Assembly: GCA_013214355.1 (NCBI GenBank)
Contig: JABSSL010000104.1
Span: forward strand, 1-46,731
Length of the DNA stretch: 46,731 nt
Reading direction: 5' to 3'
Source of the DNA: Saprospiraceae bacterium
GTDB lineage: Bacteria; Bacteroidota; Bacteroidia; Chitinophagales; Saprospiraceae
The position numbers and the translations under genes are program-made. This document shows, piece after piece, positions 33,723 through 42,579 of the stretch; within the stretch, counting starts at the first letter, position 1, and every line of letters starts with the position of its first letter. Under the pieces are notes generated by a model. It did no database searches and was not told the origin of the DNA. It saw only the letters and a program-made list of their open reading frames with translations.

Positions 33723-35906
33723 TTACGCTTCCGCTTCTTCATCCCATTCCATGTCAATGCGCCGTCGAGCTAGATCCGTAGCCGCAATTCTCACCCAAAT
33801 ATCATCCCCCATTTTCAATTGCTGGCCACTGTGCATACCCGTCACCCACAAGCGGCTAGAGGCAAGATCAAAGGGTTCCGGTAGGGTAGCGAAGCTGATC
33901 ATTCCTTCACAGTAGTTCTCTTTTAATTCGACATAAATACCATAGTCCGAAAATCCAGAGATTTGTCCTTCGAAGGTCTCCCCGATATGCTTTTCTATGA
34001 ATTCGACTTGCTTGTATTTGACCGATTCTCTCTCGGCCTCCATGGCCTTTCGTTCCTGGAGAGATATATGTCGACACTGTTCCTCAAGGGGATCCTTTTT
34101 GACTCGATAGGGATCCTCCGATACCAAATTCAAGGCGAGTATTCGGTGTGCTAGTACATCGGAGTATCGTCGGATAGGAGAGGTGAAATGACTGTAGAAG
34201 TCAAACCCCAGTCCATAATGACCAATATTCTCCGTAGAATAGGCTGCCTTTGCCATGGTCCGGATAGCAATGGGTTCCAATAACTTCAGCGCTGGCACCT
34301 TCTCCGCTTCTTTATTGAGGCGATTAAAGGAACGTGCAATCTCCGTTTTAGAACTTACATTCATTTCGAAGCCTAATTCTCGGGCAAAGCGCGCAAACTC
34401 CTCGACTTTATCGGGATCAGGTTCATCATGTACTCGATACACAAAAGGGATTTCATGACCTGCTGCCTTTTTGTTAATAAAGGTGGCCACCTCCCGGTTA
34501 GCCAACAGCATGAAGTCCTCAATCAGCATGTTGGAATCCTTTCGTTCCTTGATAAACACTTCCAATGGAGTGCCCTCATCATCCAATCTAAACTTGACCT
34601 CATTGGTTTCAAAGTTGATGGAGCCATCCTTAAAGCGTGCCTTGCGCAATTTAAGCGCTAGCCGGTTGAGTTTTCTTAGCTCACTAGCATACGGCCCTTT
34701 TCCCGTGTCCAGTCCTTGTTGTGCCTCTTCATAGGTGAATCTGTGATCTGAATGCGTGACAGTGCGTCCAAACCAGCGATCTATCAGTCTGTCGTTTTGG
34801 TCAAAAGTAAATACTGCAGAGAAGGTCAGTTTATCCTCATGAGGTCGCAGAGAGCAAAGTTCATTGGATAAACGCTCAGGTAGCATGGGAAGTACACGGT
34901 CCACCAAGTAAACGGAGGTGGAACGCTGAAAAGCTTCTTTATCCAAGGCTGTACCAGGCTCTAAATAATGAGCAACATCAGCAATGTGTACACCTACTTC
35001 ATAGTTTCCATTCTCCAGGAACTCCAAGGAGAGGGCGTCGTCAAAATCTTTTGCCGTATCCGGGTCGATGGTGAAGGTGGTGATGTCACGCATATCTCGG
35101 CGTAGTGCAACTTCCGCTTCACTAATGATTGCGGGGAGTTTTTCTGCAATATCTATGGCTTCTTCCGAGAAGACCAGATCGAAGCCTTTATTGATTAAGA
35201 TGGCCTTCATTTCGATGTCATGACTGCCTGCCTCCCCCAATACTACACTAACTTCTCCTTCGGGATCGAAGCGAGGACCTCTGTCCCAATTAGTGATCTT
35301 TACCGTAACTTTCTCCCCATCGCTCGCGTTCTTGGTATTTTCTAGTCCTACGAAAATGTCAAAAGGATTTCCTAAGCCATCGGTCGTTACGATAGCATGT
35401 TTCGGGAATAGCCGGATGGTTCCAATAAAGGATTCCGCCGCTCTTTCGAGCACTGCTTCTACTTCTCCCTCCATTTTCCGTCGACCAGGTCGCATCCATG
35501 CTCGCACTTTTACCTTATCACCATTCATGGCGGTATTCATATGCTTAGCGGGAACGAAGATGTCTTCTTCTAAGTCTTGTACGATGATATAAGCAGAGCC
35601 GGTTCTAGTGGCATCTACCCGACCTTCATAAAAAATATCTGTACTTCGGCGTCGAGAGGCAATAGCTCCACTGCGGCCGAGTTTGAATTTGTAGTCTTGA
35701 GTGGCGAGTAATTTGCCTCCGGTAACTAAGGCCTCTAGTGCATTTTGAACACTATCCTTGTTATTAGCTATCTTAAGTTTGCGGATGATTTGCTTAGCGT
35801 TGAAGGGTTTTTTTGGATTTCTTTTAAAGAGTCGCATGATCTCACTTTGCAGCTTCCTTGGCCGCAATTGAGCACCTTTTACTTTGGTTTTTTTCTTTTT
35901 TGTCAT
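33723..35906 (-). CDS. rnr: Ribonuclease R
   Basis: Processive 3'-5' exoribonuclease that degrades structured RNA. The 727-residue protein has a basic N-terminus (TKKKKTKVKG) and a winged-helix segment. Cold-shock OB domains follow (from about 90, GRVDATRTGSAYIIVQDLEEDIFVPAKHM in two blocks). The RNB domain has its metal-binding acidic cluster in DPDTAKDFDD (D281, D287, D289, D290) and IADVAHYLEPGT. An S1 domain closes it (GQISGFSDYGIYVELKENYCEGMI, about 650-720). All are in the family order. The hairpin at 35925-35943 lies in its 5' leader. Confidence 0.95.
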   Translation of the reverse strand: MTKKKKTKVKGAQLRPRKLQSEIMRLFKRNPKKPFNAKQIIRKLKIANNKDSVQNALEALVTGGKLLATQDYKFKLGRSGAIASRRRSTDIFYEGRVDATRTGSAYIIVQDLEEDIFVPAKHMNTAMNGDKVKVRAWMRPGRRKMEGEVEAVLERAAESFIGTIRLFPKHAIVTTDGLGNPFDIFVGLENTKNASDGEKVTVKITNWDRGPRFDPEGEVSVVLGEAGSHDIEMKAILINKGFDLVFSEEAIDIAEKLPAIISEAEVALRRDMRDITTFTIDPDTAKDFDDALSLEFLENGNYEVGVHIADVAHYLEPGTALDKEAFQRSTSVYLVDRVLPMLPERLSNELCSLRPHEDKLTFSAVFTFDQNDRLIDRWFGRTVTHSDHRFTYEEAQQGLDTGKGPYASELRKLNRLALKLRKARFKDGSINFETNEVKFRLDDEGTPLEVFIKERKDSNMLIEDFMLLANREVATFINKKAAGHEIPFVYRVHDEPDPDKVEEFARFARELGFEMNVSSKTEIARSFNRLNKEAEKVPALKLLEPIAIRTMAKAAYSTENIGHYGLGFDFYSHFTSPIRRYSDVLAHRILALNLVSEDPYRVKKDPLEEQCRHISLQERKAMEAERESVKYKQVEFIEKHIGETFEGQISGFSDYGIYVELKENYCEGMISFATLPEPFDLASSRLWVTGMHSGQQLKMGDDIWVRIAATDLARRRIDMEWDEEAEA

Positions 35907-36263
35907 TATCTGTTTTTTCTATCTATGGAAGGGGTACTTCCATTACTTGGTTTAGACCATGTTTAAATTTCAGTAATCGGTCTACGAATATCTCTTTTTC
36001 GCTGACACTACGTTGGCTAAATCGGCTTGATAACTATGGCTATCATCCACTTCAGCCGCCTTGTTTCAGCAAAAAATTGATCCTTCTCAACTCAAAGACC
36101 GAAACTTAAACATGATCTTAATTGGGTGCTCCAATAGGACAATTACTTCCTCACGGCTAAGCAGCCGATAGGAAATGCCCTGGAGCAATTGAATGTTAAA
36201 ATTGGGTTTGTTGTGTGGTTTTAAAATAATATAGTTGGTAATGAAATTCTAAAATGGTTGGAT
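35907..36263. other. 357-base intergenic region
   Basis: Apart from the rnr leader hairpin I see no promoter consensus, no repeat and no frame with coding character. It lies between the 3' end of the gene at 36264 and the rnr start, both on the minus strand. Confidence 0.5.
35925..35943 (-). other. Small hairpin in the rnr 5' leader
   Basis: ATGGAAG-GGGTA-CTTCCAT, a seven-base stem with a five-base loop, lies 18 bases upstream of the rnr start. Position alone suggests a role in message stability or translation. Confidence 0.4.
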
Positions 36264-36767
36264 TTAAGCATTAACGATGGTCCCGTCAGGGAGTATTTCA
36301 AGCTGGTAAGCTGTACTTTCAGTAGCAGAAAAGCCAGAGGAGTGGGAACTGGATTGGCCGGAAGCAATTGAGATCATCCAATCTTCGTCGATTGTTGCTA
36401 CTGATTGTGTTAACTTTTCTCCATCGTAAAAAGTTCCCGCAATCACTCTTTTTTCTATCAAGTTCCCTGCTTTGTCAAAAGTGACCAGTACATAATTGTA
36501 ATTTAGTAGGCCTGCCTTCCAATATACGATAGCATGAATATCCTTCAGACCATCCAATCTGAAGCAAGCAATGAATTCCGTATTTTCATCGGGTTCCTCC
36601 CCGTCAATGGGAATCAGATAGTGGCTGATGAGTGCCAGTGGAATAGGAAGGTTAGCCTTACTAAAGGCATGATGACTATCTTCTCCTAATAATATCGGTG
36701 GTTCCAATAGAGGGAATTGCTCTAAAAAAGCAACGAAATCGATTTTTTTGGTTTTTACTTTCGCCAT
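36264..36767 (-). CDS. Conserved-looking soluble protein, function unknown
   Basis: A 167-residue protein I do not recognise. It has a basic N-terminus (MAKVKTKKIDF), no signal peptide, and alternating strands in the centre (TEFIACFRLDG, IHAIVYWKAGLLNYNYVLVTFD, LIEKRVIAGTFYDG). The C-terminal half has a serine-rich stretch (IASGQSSSHSSGFSATEST) before a final strand YQLEILPDGTIV. It seems to be a real gene because codon use and start are regular. It is a single-gene unit between rnr and the sdh operon; nothing ties it to either. Confidence 0.6.
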   Translation of the reverse strand: MAKVKTKKIDFVAFLEQFPLLEPPILLGEDSHHAFSKANLPIPLALISHYLIPIDGEEPDENTEFIACFRLDGLKDIHAIVYWKAGLLNYNYVLVTFDKAGNLIEKRVIAGTFYDGEKLTQSVATIDEDWMISIASGQSSSHSSGFSATESTAYQLEILPDGTIVNA

Positions 36768-37157
36768 CTCTACTTATTTCATTCTTAGTTCTGCCAGAAG
36801 TCCACCATCCGTAAGTTGAGGCTGGCATCCTATGGTAGAACGATCATAATTCGAATAGATACAGTAATCCCTTGAGTTTTTTAGAGATTACATATACTCT
36901 AACCTCTAACTCAAAGATAAGTTCGCCGCCCGGAATACTTGCTTATTTGCCGGCATAAAATAGTTTCGAATCCTTCCTATTTGTATTGATTCTAAATAAA
37001 AAGGAACTTTTAGTGATTTTAAACAAGAATTGTGGAAAGCGGCTTATATAATATAGATTTGTAGTCTTTGGATAAACCACCAATTAATTCTTAAGGATTG
37101 TGCCAAAAATCCAAAGCAAATTGCAAAAAGGCACAACAAAACCTAAAAGCAAAAAAC
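36768..37157. other. 390-base divergent intergenic region with the sdh promoter
   Basis: It separates the unknown minus-strand gene from sdhC. It contains the sdh promoter candidate at 37030-37061 and otherwise only AT-rich sequence. Confidence 0.6.
37030..37061 (+). promoter_or_regulatory. Promoter of the succinate dehydrogenase operon
   Basis: TTG (37030-37032), 21 bases, then TAGATTTG (37054-37061), matching the Bacteroidota TTG/TAnnTTTG layout. It leaves a leader of about 90 bases before the ATG at 37158. Confidence 0.6.
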
Positions 37158-37853
37158 ATGAATTGGTTTTCTAGGTTTCTGACCTCTTCTCTTGGAAAGA
37201 AACTGCTGATGAGCCTGACCGGTTTATTTCTTATTTCCTTTTTGATCATTCACTTGATCGGGAATTTCCAACTGTTGATTGATGATGGCGGAAAGCAGTT
37301 TAATGTGTACGCCAAGTTCATGACTACAAACCCAGTGATCAAAACCGTTTCCTATCTTCTCTATGGTTCCATTTTATTGCATGCTGTACAAGGCCTGCTG
37401 ATCTGGAGAGAAAATCGAGTTGCACGAGGAGGGACACGGTATGCTGTAAAGGTCACTCGCGCAGTCAATACCTCTGCGAAGCTATCCAGCAATATGGGAT
37501 GGTTAGGGGCAATCGTGTTGGTTTTTATCCTGGTACATATGTATCAGTTCTGGTTGCAGATGAAGCTGGGAAATTTACCGATGGCTACCTATGATGGACA
37601 AGAATACAAGGATTTATATACTATTGTAGCGGCCGCCTATCAAAACATCTTCTACGTGATTTTCTATGTGGTATCCATGCTAGTGATTGCATTTCACTTG
37701 TGGCACGGTTTCCAAAGTTCTTTCCAAACATTAGGATTGAACCACAGAAAATACACACCATTTATTCATGTATTGGGAAAACTGATTGCTGTGGTTATAC
37801 CCCTTGGTTTTGCAGTGATTCCCGTTTTCATGTTCCTTTTGCGTAACGCTTAA
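37158..37853 (+). CDS. sdhC: Succinate dehydrogenase cytochrome b subunit
   Basis: Membrane anchor of complex II, b558 type, 231 residues from the ATG at 37158; an in-frame TTG at 37098 would add 20 polar residues ahead of the native MNWFSRFLTSSLGKKLLMSLTGLF start. Five membrane helices are visible. Histidines placed for two heme groups occur in FLIIHLIGN, ILLHAVQG, FILVHMYQF and IAFHLWHGFQSS. It is first of three genes; the flavoprotein starts 12 bases after its stop. Confidence 0.92.
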   Translation: MNWFSRFLTSSLGKKLLMSLTGLFLISFLIIHLIGNFQLLIDDGGKQFNVYAKFMTTNPVIKTVSYLLYGSILLHAVQGLLIWRENRVARGGTRYAVKVTRAVNTSAKLSSNMGWLGAIVLVFILVHMYQFWLQMKLGNLPMATYDGQEYKDLYTIVAAAYQNIFYVIFYVVSMLVIAFHLWHGFQSSFQTLGLNHRKYTPFIHVLGKLIAVVIPLGFAVIPVFMFLLRNA

Positions 37854-37865
37854 ACGAATCTGACT

Positions 37866-39866
37866 ATGAAATTAGAAGGTAAAGTACCTCCTGGCTCACT
37901 TGGGGAAAAATGGACGAAGTTCAAGTCGACCGTTCCGCTAGTGGCTCCGAATAACAAAAGAAGAATCGAGATCATCGTGGTAGGTACCGGTTTGGCCGGC
38001 GCAAGTGCAGCAGCGACCTTGGGAGAGTTAGGATATAATGTGAAATGTTTCACTTTCCATGATAGTCCAAGAAGAGCGCATAGTATTGCCGCACAAGGTG
38101 GTATTAATGCCGCTAAGAACTATCAGAATGATGGAGATAGCGTGTACCGACTCTTTTACGATACCATCAAAGGTGGTGATTATCGGTCTCGAGAGGGGAA
38201 TGTACACCGTCTGGCGGAAGTTAGCCGTAATATTATTGATCAAGCCGTAGCGCAAGGGGTGCCCTTCGCTCGTGATTATGGTGGATTATTAGATAATCGA
38301 TCTTTTGGTGGGGTGCAGGTTAGCCGTACCTTCTATGCACGTGGGCAGACCGGGCAGCAGCTTCTGATTGGTGCTTACCAAGCTTTGTCTCGTCAGATTG
38401 CCTTAGGATCTGTGGAGATGTATAATCGCCATGAGATGTTGGATATTGTGAAGGTTGATGGTAAGGCGAGAGGTATCATTGCCCGTAACCTATTGACGGG
38501 AGAAATTGAACGCTATGCGGCGCACTGTGTGGTGTTGGCGACTGGCGGATACGGTAACGTATTCTACTTGTCAACCAATGCCATGAATTGTAATGTGTCT
38601 GCAGCTTGGCGAGCAGTCCGCAGAGGTGCGTTAATGGCCAATCCTTGTTTCACCCAAATTCACCCAACCTGTATTCCTGTATCTGGGGATTATCAGTCGA
38701 AATTGACTTTGATGTCCGAGAGTTTGCGGAATGATGGTCGAGTGTGGGTGCCTAAGAAACTTGAGGATGCTAAAGCCATTCGCGAAGGCAAGAAGACTGG
38801 TTTAGATATCAAGGAGGAAGATAGAGATTACTACTTGGAGCGCAGATATCCTGCTTTCGGTAACCTGGTTCCTCGTGACGTAGCTTCTAGAGCAGCTAAG
38901 GTGGCTTGTGATGAAGGCCTGGGGGTTAGTCCTACTGGCTTGGCAGTATTCCTTGATTTTGCGGCAGCCGTTCAGCGTTATGGTAAGTCTGCAGCTAATG
39001 TGCAGGGGATTCATAACCCAGACGCAGCTACGATCACCCGTTTAGGGGAAAAAGTAGTAGAGGAGAAATATGGTAACCTTTTCGAAATGTACGAAAAGAT
39101 TACTGGGGAAAATCCATATAAGATGCCAATGAAGATCTATCCGGCAGTTCACTACACCATGGGTGGACTTTGGGTGGATTATAACTTGGAAACTAATGTA
39201 CCAGGTTTGTTTGCCTTGGGCGAGGCTAATTTCTCGGATCACGGTGCGAATCGTTTGGGTGCTTCGGCCTTGATGCAAGGTTTGGCAGATGGATACTTTG
39301 TGATTCCTTACACTATCGGTACTTTCCTTTCCAATGATATCCGTACCCCTAAGTTCGATCCGGATTCAGAGGCCTTTATGGAAGCGGAGAAAGCGGTTAA
39401 GGATCGCATCGATCAAGTCCTAAATGTAAAGGGTAACCAATCTGTAGAAAGTTTCCACCGTCGCTTAGGTAAGATCATGTGGGACTACTGTGGTATGTCC
39501 CGAAATGCTGACGGTCTTCGCTCTGCTCGCCAAATGGTGGTGGAGTTGCGCAAGGAATTCTATCAGGATGTATTTGTGCCTGGCTCTAATGATGAGTACA
39601 ACCCAGAGCTTGAGAAGGCTTTGAGAGTGGCTGATTTCATGGAAATGGGAGAGGTCATGATCCTAGATGCCCTGAACCGTGAAGAATCTTGTGGAGGTCA
39701 CTTCCGCGAAGAATATCAAACGGAGGAAGGAGAAGCCTTACGTAGAGATGATGAATTCGCCTACGTAGCGGCCTGGGAATACACAGGTTGGGATGATGAG
39801 CCGGTATTGCACAAAGAAGAATTAATGTTTGAGAACGTAGAGCTTAAAACTCGTTCTTACAAATAA
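37866..39866 (+). CDS. sdhA: Succinate dehydrogenase/fumarate reductase flavoprotein subunit
   Basis: Catalytic subunit oxidising succinate to fumarate, 666 residues. The FAD dinucleotide fold is [19 protein letters not shown] (about 38-56). Covalent FAD attachment would be through H72 in [15 protein letters not shown]. Active-site blocks include [27 protein letters not shown] and [30 protein letters not shown] (in two blocks). It is the long Bacteroidota/epsilonproteobacterial type that pairs with a single b-type subunit. Separated by 143 bases from sdhB. Confidence 0.96.
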   Translation: MKLEGKVPPGSLGEKWTKFKSTVPLVAPNNKRRIEIIVVGTGLAGASAAATLGELGYNVKCFTFHDSPRRAHSIAAQGGINAAKNYQNDGDSVYRLFYDTIKGGDYRSREGNVHRLAEVSRNIIDQAVAQGVPFARDYGGLLDNRSFGGVQVSRTFYARGQTGQQLLIGAYQALSRQIALGSVEMYNRHEMLDIVKVDGKARGIIARNLLTGEIERYAAHCVVLATGGYGNVFYLSTNAMNCNVSAAWRAVRRGALMANPCFTQIHPTCIPVSGDYQSKLTLMSESLRNDGRVWVPKKLEDAKAIREGKKTGLDIKEEDRDYYLERRYPAFGNLVPRDVASRAAKVACDEGLGVSPTGLAVFLDFAAAVQRYGKSAANVQGIHNPDAATITRLGEKVVEEKYGNLFEMYEKITGENPYKMPMKIYPAVHYTMGGLWVDYNLETNVPGLFALGEANFSDHGANRLGASALMQGLADGYFVIPYTIGTFLSNDIRTPKFDPDSEAFMEAEKAVKDRIDQVLNVKGNQSVESFHRRLGKIMWDYCGMSRNADGLRSARQMVVELRKEFYQDVFVPGSNDEYNPELEKALRVADFMEMGEVMILDALNREESCGGHFREEYQTEEGEALRRDDEFAYVAAWEYTGWDDEPVLHKEELMFENVELKTRSYK

Positions 39867-40009
39867 CCTTCTTGGGCAATTTTTGTGAATAGCATATTAG
39901 TTGGAAAATTTTACCCAGAGGAAGCGAGGTTTCTAGCTAAAATGCTGACTTGAGGACACAACAATTATCCGAGAACGACAAAATATTGATAAAAATTAAG
40001 CGTCCAATT

Positions 40010-40768
40010 ATGAAGCTAACGCTGAAAGTCTGGAGACAAGAAAATGCAAATAAAAAAGGTAGTTTTTCTACCTATCAATTAGATGATGTAAGTGAGCATA
40101 TGTCCTTCCTAGAAATGCTGGATGTGCTTAACGAGCAATTGATAGAGAAGAAAGAAATGCCTATCTCTTTTGATCATGATTGCCGGGAAGGGATCTGTGG
40201 AGCTTGTAGTATGGTAATCAATGGTCAACCGCATGGCCCAATGGGCGGTACGACGACCTGCCAATTACACATGCGACATTTCAAGAACGGAGATACTATC
40301 GTGATAGAACCTTTCCGCGCGAAAGCCTTCCCGGTAGTCCGAGACTTGGTAGTAGATCGATCAGCTTTTGATCGTATCATCCAAGTTGGTGGATTTGTAT
40401 CTGTAAATACAGGACAAGCGCAGGATGCCAATTCCATTCCAGTGGAAAAAGATGTAGCTTCTCAAGCTTTCGATGCTGCAACTTGTATTGGGTGTGGAGC
40501 TTGCGTAGCGGCTTGCCCTAATGCTTCTGCCATGCTTTTCACCTCTGCCAAGGTTTCCCATTTAGGTATCCTCCCACAGGGACAAGTCGAGGCAAAGAGA
40601 AGAGTACAGGCTATGGTTAAGCAAATGGATGAAGAGGGCTTTGGTAACTGTTCCAATGTTACTGCCTGTGAAGCGGAATGCCCTAAGGGTATTTCTGTAG
40701 AGAATATTGCTAGAATGAACCGGGCTTATATCGGTTCTGTTCTAGGTTCAGAAACTTCTGTTTCCTAG
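40010..40768 (+). CDS. sdhB: Succinate dehydrogenase iron-sulfur subunit
   Basis: Electron-transfer subunit of complex II, 252 residues from the ATG at 40010; the longer in-frame start at 39950 adds a non-matching lead. The 2Fe-2S ligands are C58, C63, C66 and C84 ([17 protein letters not shown]). The ferredoxin-type clusters use C159, C162, C165, C169 ([11 protein letters not shown]) and C214, C220, C224 ([11 protein letters not shown]). All cluster ligands are present. It ends the operon before a strong terminator. Confidence 0.96.
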   Translation: MKLTLKVWRQENANKKGSFSTYQLDDVSEHMSFLEMLDVLNEQLIEKKEMPISFDHDCREGICGACSMVINGQPHGPMGGTTTCQLHMRHFKNGDTIVIEPFRAKAFPVVRDLVVDRSAFDRIIQVGGFVSVNTGQAQDANSIPVEKDVASQAFDAATCIGCGACVAACPNASAMLFTSAKVSHLGILPQGQVEAKRRVQAMVKQMDEEGFGNCSNVTACEAECPKGISVENIARMNRAYIGSVLGSETSVS

Positions 40769-40871
40769 TAGTAGCATAAAGAAAGGACGCTTAACCAACC
40801 ATTTTGATTCATTGGGGCTCTTTAGAGCATAGTTATGTTTTACAAAGAGTTACCCTTCAGATAAAGTTTTT

Positions 40872-40905
40872 AACCCTGGTCTAGTACCAGGGTTTTTTGT
40901 TTTTT
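40872..40905 (+). terminator. Terminator of the sdh operon
   Basis: AACCCTGGT, loop CTAGT, ACCAGGGTT, then TTTTGTTTTTTT, about 100 bases after the sdhB stop. Confidence 0.9.
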
Positions 40906-41041
40906 TGCAATCTCTTTGTCCAAAGCTGGGGCAGCCTACTGCTTGGACACAACGTTTAGGATACAATATGCTGTCTAATTTAAGGACAGCTTTCCCTTTT
41001 ACAGAAGCTGAACACTATTTATTACCAAAAGAAGAAATGCT

Positions 41042-42499
41042 ATGATAAGGTATCTACTAGGACTAACTATTGTTATTTTCATTGGTTGCTCTACTGCTTC
41101 CAATGAACCACAATTCACCATCTCGGATTTTGAGGATGCTCTAGACGATTCGTATGAGGCCTTATCCTCTTTTGGAGATTATTACCTTCCCATTAGTAAT
41201 TTATCGGCAGATGAGGTGGGGGTTCCAGGTTTGGGTAGCCACCTCAGTAACGGAGCGGCCATAACAGAGATGGTTCGTCATCTATGGACCCCGGATAATA
41301 CCTTGACCACCATCCTTTGGTCAGACCTTTATAATGCAGTTAATGCCGCCAATACAGCTCTGGCACTTGTTCCTCAAATCAATGACAATATATCAACCAT
41401 ACAGCAGGCAGAAGCAAGGGCTTTACGTGCTTTCAATTACTTTCTCTTGCTGGATATATTTGGAAATATTCAAGCGTTCAAAGAGGATGTCTTGACCGGT
41501 AACATCAATGTTCCACAAGTAAGCAGAGCCCAAGTGTTTGAGTTTATTGAGACAGAGCTTTTGGAAACCATTCCTCAGCTCAGCAAAGATCCAATATATG
41601 GCCGGGTAACGCAGAGCGTAGCTCAAACGATCTTAGCTAAATTATATTTAAACGCAGAAATCTTTAAGGGTACTCCAGAATGGGCCGCCTGTCGAGATGC
41701 CTGTACAGCAGTAATCAGTAGCGGAGATTATCGACTTACTAATGACTATTTTGATGTTTTTAAAACCAATAACTCGGTTACTGGGGCAGAAGAGATTATC
41801 ATGGCTTCAACAGAGAATCCCGCTGTTCACCCATCTCGATTAAGTGTCCATCCTGCGCAGGTTGATACGAAAAATCCGTCGACCAGTGGATTCTTCAATT
41901 ACGCAGCGACACCCGAATTCTCTGGCCTTTTTGATTTTACTAATGATCGTCGATCGGATGCTATTTTACGTGGTCTACAATTGGCTAGCACAGGAGACGT
42001 GATTCTGACGGCTTCCGGAGACTCAGTTAACTACGTCATGGATTTCCGTGGCGAGGTTAACTTCTTGAATGGTTATCGGGTGAGGAAGTATGAATTGGAT
42101 GGTACCGAGACTAATTATGGAGATAATGATATCGTGATCTTCCGCTACGCGGATGTTTTGCTGATGCAAGCAGAGGCATTAAATGAATTGGACGACCTCA
42201 CGGGAGCCATTGACCTGATTAACCAAGTCAGAGCCAGATCTTATGATCCAGCAACTCCTCTGGTGGCAGGCGATTTTACAAAGGAAAGTCTTCGAACACA
42301 GATCCTGGAGGAACGCTCAAGGGAGCTATTCTGGGAAGGTTGGCGAAGACAAGATCTGATTCGTCATGATGTCTTTTGTTCGAAAACCTGGCGGCAAAAG
42401 GAGCGACCCACAAATGATTGTGAAACGCGTCTTTTGTTTCCAATCCCCAAAGATGTTTTGGATGTAAATCCGAATTTGACCCAGAATCCAGGTTACTAA
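41042..42499 (+). CDS. SusD/RagB-family outer-membrane lipoprotein without adjacent SusC
   Basis: Surface lipoprotein of the glycan- or peptide-binding SusD fold, 485 residues. The signal ends in VIFIGC (lipidated C16). A TPR-like helical core includes LWSDLYNAVNAANTALALVP and AEARALRAFNYFLLLDIFGNI. Later blocks VIFRYADVLLMQAEALNEL, AIDLINQVRARSYDPATPL and ELFWEGWRRQDLIRHDVF lead to the family ending PIPKDVLDVNPNLTQNPGY. SusD proteins normally pair with a SusC TonB receptor directly upstream; here the upstream gene is sdhB and the downstream gene is convergent. Confidence 0.93.
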   Translation: MIRYLLGLTIVIFIGCSTASNEPQFTISDFEDALDDSYEALSSFGDYYLPISNLSADEVGVPGLGSHLSNGAAITEMVRHLWTPDNTLTTILWSDLYNAVNAANTALALVPQINDNISTIQQAEARALRAFNYFLLLDIFGNIQAFKEDVLTGNINVPQVSRAQVFEFIETELLETIPQLSKDPIYGRVTQSVAQTILAKLYLNAEIFKGTPEWAACRDACTAVISSGDYRLTNDYFDVFKTNNSVTGAEEIIMASTENPAVHPSRLSVHPAQVDTKNPSTSGFFNYAATPEFSGLFDFTNDRRSDAILRGLQLASTGDVILTASGDSVNYVMDFRGEVNFLNGYRVRKYELDGTETNYGDNDIVIFRYADVLLMQAEALNELDDLTGAIDLINQVRARSYDPATPLVAGDFTKESLRTQILEERSRELFWEGWRRQDLIRHDVFCSKTWRQKERPTNDCETRLLFPIPKDVLDVNPNLTQNPGY

Positions 42500-42515
42500 T
42501 TCCTAGTGTCAAAAG

Positions 42516-42552
42516 AAAAGGGCGAGCTCCTGATTTCGGAGCTCGCCCTTTT
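42516..42552. terminator. Bidirectional terminator between the SusD gene and the BNR-repeat gene
   Basis: A 15-base stem (AAAAGGGCGAGCTCC with GGAGCTCGCCCTTTT) and a seven-base loop lie between convergent genes; T runs flank it on both strands. Confidence 0.9.
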
Positions 42553-42579
42553 TACTTAGTCTAACGATCAAATATCAGT

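Noticed and set aside
35858-36109. Plus-strand frame of 83 codons upstream of rnr
   Set aside because: It overlaps the rnr start antisense, has no start signal and no recognisable pattern.
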